DNA of 64,000 bases from Streptomyces sp. f51 (GTDB taxonomy: Bacteria; Actinomycetota; Actinomycetes; Streptomycetales; Streptomycetaceae): NCBI RefSeq assembly GCF_037940415.1, contig NZ_CP149798.1, positions 7,721,001-7,785,000 on the forward strand. Direction: 5' to 3'. The notes beneath the pieces are model-generated. The model saw only the letters and a list, made by a program, of their open reading frames with translations, was not told the DNA's origin and ran no database searches. Positions within the stretch are counted from its first letter, which is position 1, and each line of letters starts with the position of its first letter. Of this stretch, positions 35,411-42,719 are shown piece by piece. The position numbers and the translations under genes were made by a program.

Positions 35411-36286
35411 TCACGATTGCGCAAGCCGTCTCGCCTCCGGGATTTCCGGTACCGATGGCGTCGAGTAAAGGAAAAATCTTCTGAGGCCATCCGTTCCGCA
35501 CGCGCACGATTCGTCGAATCGGCATTCGTGCGATGTGAAGGTTTCGAGAAGACGCTTCAGTTCCTCCTCGAGGATCCAGGGACTGTTCCAGGTCTTCCGG
35601 GGAGGAAGGTGGTGGTCGACCGTCCTCCAGAAGCGGTCCACCGAGGCCTGGACGTGCCGGTCGGAGACGGGAGCGGATTCCGGCGACAGCGCGAGCGCCC
35701 GTACGCGCTCGGTGAACGCGTAGGTGGTCCACCGGGTGTGCTGGTCCCGGACGGCCGGAGGCCGTGCGCCGTCCCCGGTGAGAGCGGTGTTCAGCGCCCT
35801 GCGCACCAGCTCGTGGGTCGCCGTCCGCTCCGTGCTCCAGCCCATGAGCCGACGCCGGTCGACGTCGAGGACCACGGCGCAGTAGACGGTGCCCGTCGGT
35901 GTGGGGTGTGCTCTGGCGTCCGTGACCCACAGGTGCCGCGGGCTCTGGCCGCCGGGAGCCTGCGGTGCCGTCCAACGGGAGCGGCCGGTCTGCCCCTTGA
36001 TGCCGGCCTGCCGCATGAGCAGTTCCACGGTCCCGCGGCTGACGCCGACGCCGTAGCGCTCCTGCAACTCGTGGTGAATGCGGCGGGAGCCGTACGCGGC
36101 CCTGGAGGACTGGTGGATGGAGACGATGAGTTCGGTCAGCCGGGCATGGCGCTGGAGCCGGTCCGAGGGAGCACGCCGGCGCCAGGCGTAGTACCCGGAT
36201 TCGGAGACCCGCAGGAGCGTGGCCGTCGACCGGACCGGATGTCCTTCCGCCGCCATCATCTGGATGGCCTCGAACCGCCTTTTGGG
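35411..36286 (-). CDS. IS3-like transposase orfB, catalytic motif altered
   Basis: Reached by -1 frameshift from orfA. It has the HTH_21-like RRFEAIQMMAAEGHPV...LLRVSESGYYAWRRR, and a DDE core that begins well (HLWVTDARAHPTPTGTVYCA, first Asp). Then it departs from the family. The usual HSDHG...FTSWAF region reads VRDQHTRWTTYAFTERV. The usual ESFW reads VDRFW, so the catalytic Glu becomes Asp. The His/Arg-rich end is replaced by a Cys-containing tail (HECRFDESCACGTDG). An uninterrupted but mutated frame is unusual for a dead transposon. Confidence 0.7.
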   Translation of the reverse strand, partial: PKRRFEAIQMMAAEGHPVRSTATLLRVSESGYYAWRRRAPSDRLQRHARLTELIVSIHQSSRAAYGSRRIHHELQERYGVGVSRGTVELLMRQAGIKGQTGRSRWTAPQAPGGQSPRHLWVTDARAHPTPTGTVYCAVVLDVDRRRLMGWSTERTATHELVRRALNTALTGDGARPPAVRDQHTRWTTYAFTERVRALALSPESAPVSDRHVQASVDRFWRTVDHHLPPRKTWNSPWILEEELKRLLETFTSHECRFDESCACGTDGLRRFFLYSTPSVPEIPEARRLAQS

Positions 36287-36555
36287 GGCACCACATCGTT
36301 CAGCAGCTCGGTCAGGCGCCGGTGGGTGAGCAGTTCGCTCTCCAGTTGCGCGATACGGGCCCGGGCGGCGCTCAGTTCCGAGGACGCCTGCCCGCCCGTG
36401 AACTGATGGGCAGTCAGGTGTGCGTAGGCGTGGCGCCATCGGTACACGGTGGGCCTGCTGAGGTGCAGTTCGGCTGCGACGTCCTTGACGGACCGGCCCT
36501 CGGCCAGCAGGTCCAGGGCTCGGTTGTGCAGCGAAGAGGGATGCTGTCTGGGCAT
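36256..36555 (-). CDS. IS3-like transposase orfA (HTH and leucine zipper)
   Basis: A 99-aa protein with an HTH (HNRALDLLAEGRSVKDVAAELHLSRPTVYRWR) and a C-terminal coiled coil (ARARIAQLESELLTHRRLTELL) typical of IS3 orfA. ATG at 36555. The frame ends at 36256, 28 codons into the orfB overlap frame. The coiled-coil sequence is related to the tail of the unrelated-looking ORF at 40450-40887. Confidence 0.78.
   Translation of the reverse strand: MPRQHPSSLHNRALDLLAEGRSVKDVAAELHLSRPTVYRWRHAYAHLTAHQFTGGQASSELSAARARIAQLESELLTHRRLTELLNDVVPPKGGSRPSR
36280..36286 (-). other. Programmed -1 frameshift site (CCCAAAA)
   Basis: On the minus strand the orfA frame reads C-CCA-AAA; a -1 slip gives CCC-AAA, which keeps codon-anticodon pairing and moves translation into orfB. 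This matches the XXXYYYZ type of slippery site used by IS3 elements. Confidence 0.6.
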
Positions 36556-36689
36556 GGTCCTTCAGGTTTCAGGCCCGGGGATGCCCGCCGGCCCGGCTCG
36601 GTGGTCCGGGCCGGCGGGGCGCTCGGGGCGTCGTGAGGCTGTCGGGCCGGAGGCGGCGATGGAGCCGGACCACCCGACAGGCCGCCCCG

Positions 36690-37376
36690 TCAGTGGACGT
36701 GGCGGTGCATGGTGACGGTCGGCTGGAAGCGGTCGAGCGGGTCCGCGGCGTTGCCGCGAGGAGCGGAGGCGGCTTCCCGGTCGAGGATGGTCTTGACCTC
36801 GTTCGCCAGCTCGTCGGCGCGCTTCCTGACGGTGTCGATCGGCAGACTCGACGTCCTCAGCGCGGCCACCTCCCGGTGGACACGGCCGAGTTGACCGCGC
36901 GCGGACCGGCTGAGCGCCAGCTCCTGAGGGGTGGCGACGACGAACTGGTACGCACCCGAGAAGGTCTCGCATCCGGGGCAGTGGTCGTTGGCCGACCGGC
37001 TGATGTTGGTGGCGTTGATCAGCCGCGCGTTACGGCCGGCGGCGGTGACGATCTGGTACGACAAGGCGATGGACCGGCACGGGTCCTGGAGGGAACAGCC
37101 CGCGGACTCGGCCATCGCCCGGTTGTTCGCCGTCACCGCGACGAGCGGACCGAACTGGTGGATCTGGAAGGACTCGTCGAACTGGTTGACGTGCGTCCGG
37201 TCGGCGTGCGTGTGCGCCATGTCCACCGCGGTCGACGAGCTGAAGAGGTGCGGGCCGCCGGAACTCGCGCTGGCCACCGTCGTCGTCGCCGCGACGGCCA
37301 TCCCGGTCGTTGCGATCATGCCCAGTCGTACAGCGGTCTTGGCGACCGCGCTGCTGCGCGGCTTGCGGTGTGTCAT
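36690..37376 (-). CDS. Secreted protein with two Cys-pair repeats, third gene of peptide cassette
   Basis: A 228-aa exported protein. Signal peptide about residues 1-37 (Arg-rich start, hydrophobic AVRLGMIATTGMAVAATTTV, AxA-type cut near ASA). The mature protein has two related units: NNRAMAESAGCSLQDPCRSI then ALSYQIV (Cys94, Cys100), and NISRSANDHCPGCETFSGAY then QFVV (Cys133, Cys136). A charged helical tail and a His-rich end (MHRHVH) follow. ATG at 37376 has GGAGGA. It lies 70 bp after the M50 protease gene and is probably co-transcribed. Similar repeats occur in uncharacterised actinobacterial secreted proteins; no function is known to me. Confidence 0.8.
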   Translation of the reverse strand: MTHRKPRSSAVAKTAVRLGMIATTGMAVAATTTVASASSGGPHLFSSSTAVDMAHTHADRTHVNQFDESFQIHQFGPLVAVTANNRAMAESAGCSLQDPCRSIALSYQIVTAAGRNARLINATNISRSANDHCPGCETFSGAYQFVVATPQELALSRSARGQLGRVHREVAALRTSSLPIDTVRKRADELANEVKTILDREAASAPRGNAADPLDRFQPTVTMHRHVH

Positions 37377-37446
37377 TCGATTCCTCCTGAGGGGGCGAGG
37401 GGCGAGGGGCAAGAGGGGAGCGGGGGGCGGGTCTGGTGGGCCCGCG

Positions 37447-39366
37447 TCACGGCGTTCCCGACACGGAGTCCGTCGGGGCAGGCGTCGGCGAGGTGGGAGC
37501 GGCCGTGGTCGGCACGGACTCCGACGGTGTGGGGAAGGTGGGGGAGAAGGCCGCTGACGGAGTTTCAACATGCGTGCTGTGCAGGGGGGTTGGTGCACCG
37601 GTGGCCTCTCCGTCCGCAGCCGGCGAGCGACGGCCGGGGGAGGCCGGGGCCGGGCTCGCCGTGTCCGGGGTAGCGGACTTCTCGCCGGACGTGAGGGAGG
37701 GGGCGGGGGAGGCGGGCAGGGCGTGCTGCCGGTGCGGGAGCGCGGGCACGCCCGCCGGCACCGACGTGACGTCGTGGGACGGACGCGGGGTGTCGCGCAG
37801 GGGCCTCGCCGTGGGCACGCCCGGCTGGAGGACCGGGGCGACGGGCGGGGCGGGAGGCAGCGGCTTGGGGGTCGCGCCGTGCATCCACGCGCCGATCAGG
37901 ATGGACACACCGGTCAGCGCCGCCACCCCGATCGCCGCGCGAAGGGCGGTGTTGCCCTCGGTGACGCGCACCGCGCCCCGGACCAGACGGCCGCCGAGCC
38001 GTACGGTCAGATAGGCTCCGCCGGCCATGGGGCAGACCAGCATGAGGCTGCCGATGACACCGACCAGCCCGGCGGCGATCTGTCCGTCGCCGAACGCCGA
38101 GAAGGTCCCCGTCAGCTGCTCGACCAGTGAACGCAGGCTGGTGGAGAGAAGGCGGGGGAGATTCCACAGGGCGTAGCCCGTCTCCGCCAGCAGCAGGGGG
38201 ATCATGGTGACGACCCAGACCGTGACCACGGTCCGGGCGGAGCGCTTGAGGCCTGCCACCTCCGGGTGCACGGGGCGCCCCGGCAGCATGCTCAGCAGGA
38301 TGGGTTTCACCTTGCCGTACAGGTCGGGAACGCCGGCCAGGTCGCCCAGGATGTAGTAACCGTCGAGGCGCACGGCCGGCATGAGCTGTTCGAGCACCTC
38401 GAAGTGCGCCATGTAGATGGCCGCGAGGAAGTAGGGCTGACGGGTGGCCGCATAGGCGCCGGCCAGGACCAGCATGAACAGCACGTTGAAATAGACGCCG
38501 CCCAGGCCCGTCCGCAGACGTCCGCCACGGCCCACCCGGTAGGCGTCGGTGACGTCGGTGTACATGGAGGGCCAGATCAGGAAGATGCCGTAGCCGATCT
38601 TTCCCGGTGTCGCTCCGCTGTACCGGCACGCCGAGGCGTGTCCGAACTCGTGGAACACCAGGGACGCGACGGTCAGCACGAAGACGATCAGCATCCAGAT
38701 CGGCTGTTCCAGGACGCGCAGGACGGGTGTCATGGCGCCGTGGACGCCGAACAGCCAGATGTCCATGACCGCCGTGCACATCAGTGCGAGGGCCACGATG
38801 GGAGGCCGGTGGAGCCACGCCAGCCGGGCGGCGATCCACGCGACCTGCTCCTCGCGGAAGACGACCTTGTGGCCCTTGAGGACCAGCAGGAGGTCCGTAC
38901 GAGGTTCCGGAGTCCGGTCCGCTTCGGCTCCGTCGGCCGCCACGACGCCGAGGGGGGTGAGCTTCTTCTCCAGAAGGTAGACCACGTTGTCCGCGGTCAG
39001 CTCGGCGTCGTGGCGGCCGCTGACGAAGTGGGAGATGCCTTCGGCATCGCGCACTCCGTCGACAGCGCTCACCACCAGATACAGCAGTCTGGACAGCTGG
39101 ATCACCTGGCCGTCACCCCGGCGGACAAGGTATTTCGGCTCGGTGGATCCTGACCCCTTGTACTCCCCGATGCGCTCCAGGCCGTTGCTCAGCCGTGGAA
39201 CGGGAAGGGCCGGAAGCGGCGGGGCGGCCGCCGCCCGCAGCGGCACCGTGTTCCACCTCGGCTGGAGGGGAACCGTGGTGTCGTCTCGGACGCCGGTCAT
39301 GCCGTCGCCGTCGAAGGGCTGCGTGTCCGACAGGCCGGCAGCGTCGGGGATCTGATTTCCGGACAC
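37447..39366 (-). CDS. Membrane M50-type zinc metalloprotease with PqqD-like N-terminal region
   Basis: A 639-aa integral membrane protein of the putative peptide zinc metalloprotease (YydH-like) group. Residues about 75-145 (KYLVRRGDGQVIQLSRLLYL...DGVRD...LTADNVVYLLEKKL) fit the winged-helix pattern of PqqD-like RiPP recognition elements. Membrane segments start near 187. HEFGH (239-243) is the HExxH zinc motif and LDGYY (334-338) supplies the usual second Asp. Six or more further hydrophobic segments run to about 495. The last 140 residues are Pro/Ser/Thr-rich and probably outside the cell. GTG at 39366 follows GGAGGAGGA. Likely cleaves, exports or matures the 39651-39863 peptide. Confidence 0.87.
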   Translation of the reverse strand: MSGNQIPDAAGLSDTQPFDGDGMTGVRDDTTVPLQPRWNTVPLRAAAAPPLPALPVPRLSNGLERIGEYKGSGSTEPKYLVRRGDGQVIQLSRLLYLVVSAVDGVRDAEGISHFVSGRHDAELTADNVVYLLEKKLTPLGVVAADGAEADRTPEPRTDLLLVLKGHKVVFREEQVAWIAARLAWLHRPPIVALALMCTAVMDIWLFGVHGAMTPVLRVLEQPIWMLIVFVLTVASLVFHEFGHASACRYSGATPGKIGYGIFLIWPSMYTDVTDAYRVGRGGRLRTGLGGVYFNVLFMLVLAGAYAATRQPYFLAAIYMAHFEVLEQLMPAVRLDGYYILGDLAGVPDLYGKVKPILLSMLPGRPVHPEVAGLKRSARTVVTVWVVTMIPLLLAETGYALWNLPRLLSTSLRSLVEQLTGTFSAFGDGQIAAGLVGVIGSLMLVCPMAGGAYLTVRLGGRLVRGAVRVTEGNTALRAAIGVAALTGVSILIGAWMHGATPKPLPPAPPVAPVLQPGVPTARPLRDTPRPSHDVTSVPAGVPALPHRQHALPASPAPSLTSGEKSATPDTASPAPASPGRRSPAADGEATGAPTPLHSTHVETPSAAFSPTFPTPSESVPTTAAPTSPTPAPTDSVSGTP

Positions 39367-39577
39367 TGCCAACGTTCCTCCTCCGATGCGGGCAACCCCG
39401 CATCCGGCGCGATCACTTGGGGCATGAGAGCTGCGGACGGACGGCTGCCCGGCCGGGGGAGGCCCGAGTGCGCGGGCTGCAACCGCGCCGGCTCTCCCTC
39501 GGACCGCTCGATGCCCGCGAGGACGTGTCCCCCCGCCGCATGAGCCGTCCGCTGTGCGGATGTTCCAGCCCGCAGGG

Positions 39578-39600
39578 CCGGGCCGGTGGGGCCGGCCCGG
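39578..39600 (-). terminator. Hairpin between peptide gene and protease gene
   Basis: CCGGGCCGG and its complement around a 5-nt loop, 51 bp past the peptide stop. It may be a partial terminator that keeps peptide mRNA in excess over protease mRNA. Confidence 0.5.
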
Positions 39601-39650
39601 CCTGACGACGCCGGCCTGACGGATGGTGCAGGCCGACGACAACGCCGGGA

Positions 39651-39863
39651 CTACTGGTGGACGTTGATCGCCTGCGTGGCCTGCGACTGGGCGACCGCGA
39701 ACGGGGAGAACTCGTTCGCCGCCAGCGACTCGTTGTGCGCGCCGACGGCGGCGGCCTTGTGCGAGATGTTGGTCGTCTTGGCGAAGCTGAACGAGAACTT
39801 CCCGAGGGCCTCACGGCCGGGCAGCAGTTCGGCGGACTCGGCCTCAAGCATTTCGTTGTTCAT
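39651..39863 (-). CDS. Candidate precursor peptide, 70 aa
   Basis: A 70-aa peptide beginning MNNEMLEAESAELLPGREAL, an acidic leader-like part, and continuing with a Ser/Thr/Asn/Ala-rich second half (NISHKAAAVGAHNESLAAN...AVAQSQATQAINVHQ) with no Cys. ATG at 39863 follows GAGAGG by 8 nt. It is the first gene before the PqqD-M50 protease and the secreted Cys-repeat protein. The N..LA.N pattern of its second half echoes the repeats of that secreted protein. I infer a leader/core RiPP-like or exported structural peptide. No known class is matched. Confidence 0.7.
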   Translation of the reverse strand: MNNEMLEAESAELLPGREALGKFSFSFAKTTNISHKAAAVGAHNESLAANEFSPFAVAQSQATQAINVHQ

Positions 39864-40131
39864 GATGAAAACCTCTCAGTGTTGTGAAAACGTGTCGATT
39901 TCCAGCGGATCCGGACGAACGCGAGAGCACGGGTGCGTCGGGGCCAGGCAGGTGTGACCCGTCAGCCGCCCCGCCCGGCAGAAGTTCCTCGCCTGCGATC
40001 GGGCCGGTGGGCCTGGTCGTGGACGAGCAACTCCCGGCAGAGCCGGGACAGGGAGTGAACCCAGCTCTGGCGCTCGAAGCGCTGTTGCGACAAGGCCCGT
40101 TGGGAAATTCGGGGCCTCGGACGACAGTCGC

Positions 40132-40172
40132 TGTCCGGAGCCTCCGGACAACTTGTCCGGAGACACCGGACA
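40132..40172. promoter_or_regulatory. Two tandem palindromic operators (TGTCCGG-N5-CCGGACA)
   Basis: Site 1, 40132-40150: TGTCCGGAGCCTCCGGACA. Site 2, 40154-40172: TGTCCGGAGACACCGGACA. The centres are 22 bp apart (two helical turns), so dimers would sit on the same face of the DNA. They lie about 270 bp upstream of the peptide start. Confidence 0.65.
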
Positions 40173-40361
40173 GTAGCGGACGGGGAGATGGTTCGCAAAC
40201 CCCTCAGACACAACCTTCATACGCAAAACGCACGTCAGTTCGCTCTGGCTGCCTGATGGTTGTGCTGGCGGCTGCCGTCGCCTGGGCCTTCTCCGCCCGT
40301 GACGGACCGGGGTCGGGGGTGACATCGGCCGGCGGGAGCGGGCGGGTCGATGCGAAGGGCC

Positions 40362-40378
40362 CTGTCCGCCTCGGACAG
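40362..40378. promoter_or_regulatory. Related palindrome CTGTCCG-N3-CGGACAG
   Basis: A third palindrome with the same TGTCCG half-site but a 3-nt spacer, 70 bp before the 3' end of the minus-strand ORF at 40450-40887. It may be an extra binding site or a terminator stem for that gene. Confidence 0.4.
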
Positions 40379-40449
40379 TGCCGGCCGCGGCGGGCCGACG
40401 TGCGGGCAACTCCCCACGCCTGCGCCGGTCGTGCTCGGTGAGGTGTGCC

Positions 40450-40887
40450 CTAGCCCAGCAGCTCCGCGGCTCGCCGGTGGATGGCCAGTTCGGCGTCCAG
40501 TTCGGCGATGCGCCGGAGGGCCGCCCCCAGATCGGAAAAGCCGTCACCGGCCGCCTCGGGCGCGCTCGCCACCGCCTCCGCCTGTTCGGCGCCGAGGGCG
40601 GTTCGCCGGCCCGGCCGAGGCTCGCCGGTCAGCCCGTTCAGCCGCTCGGCGACGAAACGCCGTCGCCACGTGCGAACCGTGTCCGCGGCCACCCGCAGGT
40701 CCCGGGCGACCGACACGATCGGCGGAACCCCGGGCCCCGCACACGCCAGCACGATCCGCGCACGCGCGGCCAGGGGCCGGTCCTGCGCTGCCCAACGCTC
40801 CAGCACCGCTCGCTCGTCCGCGGAGAGCAGCAACGGCTCCAGCTTGGGGCCGCGACGGGGGACTGACGTGCCGGCAGCAGAAGTCAC
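40450..40887 (-). CDS. Transposase-derived HTH protein (IS630-like HTH with IS3 orfA-like tail)
   Basis: A protein of about 145 aa. Residues about 12-100 match the N-terminal HTH of IS630 transposases (LLLSADERAVLERWAAQDRP...ARARIVLACAGP...VARDLRVAADTVRTWRRRF...LNGLTGEPRPGRR). The last 30 residues (DLGAALRRIAELDAELAIHR) are the zipper of IS3 orfA proteins and resemble the orfA at 36256. There is no catalytic domain. GTG at 40887 fits the conserved start; its ribosome site is weak. It could be a domesticated DNA-binding regulator of the cassette or a mobile-element remnant. Confidence 0.6.
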   Translation of the reverse strand: MTSAAGTSVPRRGPKLEPLLLSADERAVLERWAAQDRPLAARARIVLACAGPGVPPIVSVARDLRVAADTVRTWRRRFVAERLNGLTGEPRPGRRTALGAEQAEAVASAPEAAGDGFSDLGAALRRIAELDAELAIHRRAAELLG

Positions 40888-41711
40888 GCACCGGCTAACG
40901 AGCCACGACGGAAGCAGGACACCCGGCGCGAGGCGCGCGACACCCGCTCCGAACTCCGCCCACAGGAAGAGAAGTTGAGCAATAGCGTCAAATTGGCACA
41001 TGGGAATGTGCATCTTTAGTTATTAGTGGAATGTTTCAGTAAATTCAGAAGAGAACCATCTCTCCAGGACTCTTCGGGTGCGTCATGGAGAGGTGTCGGT
41101 CGGGACGCAGTGCTTGGCGTGTCCGCGGCCGACGGGTGCCCGTTGCTCCTCTCGATGCCGAAGGCAAGCCTGCTGTGGCGGTAGCGACACGTACGGCTGC
41201 ACGACGGACGGCATCAAACGCTCACGCGCGGGAGCTGCGACATGTGTCGAATGCGCTGGTCGCCAGGGTTCGCTGAAGGCTGCCGGAGACAGCGCGGCCA
41301 GGCGCCGCCGCGAGGGCGGCTCTCGGGCCCTGCCCTTCGAGGGCCGCACAGCCCGCCGACCCTGCCGCGCCTCGTCGGCCTCCTCATGACGCGGCACGAT
41401 CGCCGTTTCACCGAAGCGGTACGGACCCGGGCCGGCGCCCGGGAGCGTAGGGCGTGGCCCCGGCGCCGTGAACGGCCGTACCGAGACCATGCCGCCGGTG
41501 ACCAGCAATTATGGGTCGGTTCTGATGAAGCGGTACGCCGGCGGGTGCCTGTTTCGGCGCATAAGAACAGCCCGTGTGCCGTGCGCTTTCCCGGAGCCCG
41601 CCAGGATTCAAGGTGGACCAATAAGTGCGAAAGAGGGGCCTTTTGTCGCTATCCTCTTGTTCCACCCGGGCTGAGCGGGTTTCCTGATGGAGTGTCGTTG
41701 GAGGGGTCCAC
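40888..41711. other. Intergenic stretch, 824 bp, partly AT-rich
   Basis: The first 180 bp (to about 41060) are AT-rich for this genome and hold the inverted repeat GCACAT-N4-ATGTGC (40996-41011). The rest has open frames on both strands but none with a start signal or recognisable protein. Likely acquired or decayed DNA. Confidence 0.5.
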
Positions 41712-41972
41712 TTGTTCGTCGTCCAAGGGTCATCCACCACGGCTGTTGTGCGCGGTACTACAGGGGAGCCAGTGATTCTGCTCTCCGGGGAGCTACCGGA
41801 GTGCCTGACAGCGGCGGCCTTGGATGATGTAATGAACATGGCTTTGGCGGTTCTCAGTGGAGACGAGATGAACCTATTCAGATCGTGCCTGACAGCCTTG
41901 TGCTGCGGTGAAGAGCTGGAGGAGCGCCACATTGAAGTGAGCGGAGCGATCCTGACAATCTTCAGGAGATGA
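41712..41972 (+). CDS. Hypothetical protein, 86 aa
   Basis: An 86-aa acidic protein starting at TTG 41712 (GGAGGGG ends 6 nt upstream). The sequence VVRGTTGEPVILLSGELPECL...LRSCLTALCCGEELEERHIEVSGAILTIFRR is well composed, with a strand-helix-strand pattern and a CC pair. It lies in AT-richer DNA with less biased codon use than its neighbours. I do not recognise it. Confidence 0.6.
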   Translation: MFVVQGSSTTAVVRGTTGEPVILLSGELPECLTAAALDDVMNMALAVLSGDEMNLFRSCLTALCCGEELEERHIEVSGAILTIFRR

Positions 41973-42281
41973 TCCGCAGGTTCTCCCAATTCTCGCAAGA
42001 AACGATCCGCCAGCCGGGACGAGAGACTGTACGGTTTTGACGGTCCCGCGAGGGCGGGGCGGGTGGAAGCGGCAAATCCTTTTGTTCATACCGGATGACG
42101 AGCCCTCCTGCGGTCACGCGATCGAGGGTCCAAGTGTCCGATCGTGGTGTACCCGCCCCTGCCGCCGGCCTTGGACGGATGTTGGACAGGGCGGGGGAGC
42201 CGTGTGCCGCGCCGACGGAACGGCACTGCCCGCCGCGGGACTTCCCAGGACGGCGGGCAGTGCCATGTGGCGATCCGGTTG
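41973..42281. other. Intergenic stretch
   Basis: About 310 bp with no gene, ending in the terminator of the 42282-42719 gene. Confidence 0.5.
42222..42264 (-). terminator. Hairpin terminator of the 42282-42719 gene
   Basis: GGCACTGCCCGCC and its exact complement with a 17-nt loop, 18 bp past the stop codon. Confidence 0.8.
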
Positions 42282-42719
42282 CTACCGGAGCCAGTTGGGC
42301 ACGCAGACCCAGTGGCCGCGGTGGTGGTGGTGTCCCCAGCCGTGGTGGTGGCTCCAGTAGCAGCGTCGGCCCTGGTCGTAGTCCTCGTTCCAGCCGCGGT
42401 CCTGGTAGTAGTCCCCGTTCCAGTCCCGGCCTCGGTCCCGGTCCCCGTCCCAGCTGCGGTCCCGGCCCCGGTCTCCGTCCCAGTCGCGGCCCCGGTCGTC
42501 GCCCCTGCCCCGGTCGTCACCGCGGCCCCGGTCGTCACCGCGGCCCCGGCCGCCGTCGTGGTCTCCGCCGTGGTCGCGAGGCTCCAGGGGAGAGCTCGTG
42601 GCCACGAGCTCTCCCCTGGGGGCGGGAGCCGGAGCGGCTGCCGCCGAACCCGCGAGCGGCAGAACGACGGCCCCGGCCGTCAGAACTGCGGCAGCCAAAG
42701 TTCCAGCCATGCGCTTCAC
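42282..42719 (-). CDS. Secreted Gly/Asp/Arg-repeat and His-rich protein
   Basis: A 145-aa exported protein. The signal peptide runs over about residues 1-28 (AGTLAAAVLTAGAVVLPLAG, then AAAA). The mature part has tandem RGRGDDRGRGDD and WDGDRGRDR repeats containing RGD triplets. A Cys- and His-rich end (RRCYWSHHHGWGHHHHRGHW then VCVPNWLR) could bind metal or heme, with one likely disulfide. GTG at 42719 has a strong AAGGAGG. No known family; the composition suggests a metal-binding or surface-attached protein. Confidence 0.8.
   Translation of the reverse strand: MKRMAGTLAAAVLTAGAVVLPLAGSAAAAPAPAPRGELVATSSPLEPRDHGGDHDGGRGRGDDRGRGDDRGRGDDRGRDWDGDRGRDRSWDGDRDRGRDWNGDYYQDRGWNEDYDQGRRCYWSHHHGWGHHHHRGHWVCVPNWLR

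Larger units (their letters stand above)
35411..36555 (-). mobile_element. Degenerate IS3-family insertion sequence (orfA/orfB)
   Basis: Two overlapping frames on the minus strand give the IS3 layout: orfA (36256-36555) and orfB (to 35411) joined by a -1 slip at CCCAAAA. I could not find terminal inverted repeats or a target duplication. The orfB catalytic region has eroded, although no stop codon interrupts it. Confidence 0.7.
39864..40449. other. Regulatory region of the peptide cassette
   Basis: About 585 bp with no convincing gene on either strand. It contains two 19-bp TGTCCGG palindromes (40132-40172), a third shorter relative (40362-40378), and AT-richer leader sequence near 40195-40235 and 39864-39900 where promoters are likely. 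Confidence 0.55.

Noticed and set aside
37565..38839. Second long minus-strand frame over the M50 protease gene
   Set aside because: Arg/Pro/Gly-rich shadow; the real frame shows HEFGH and membrane segments.
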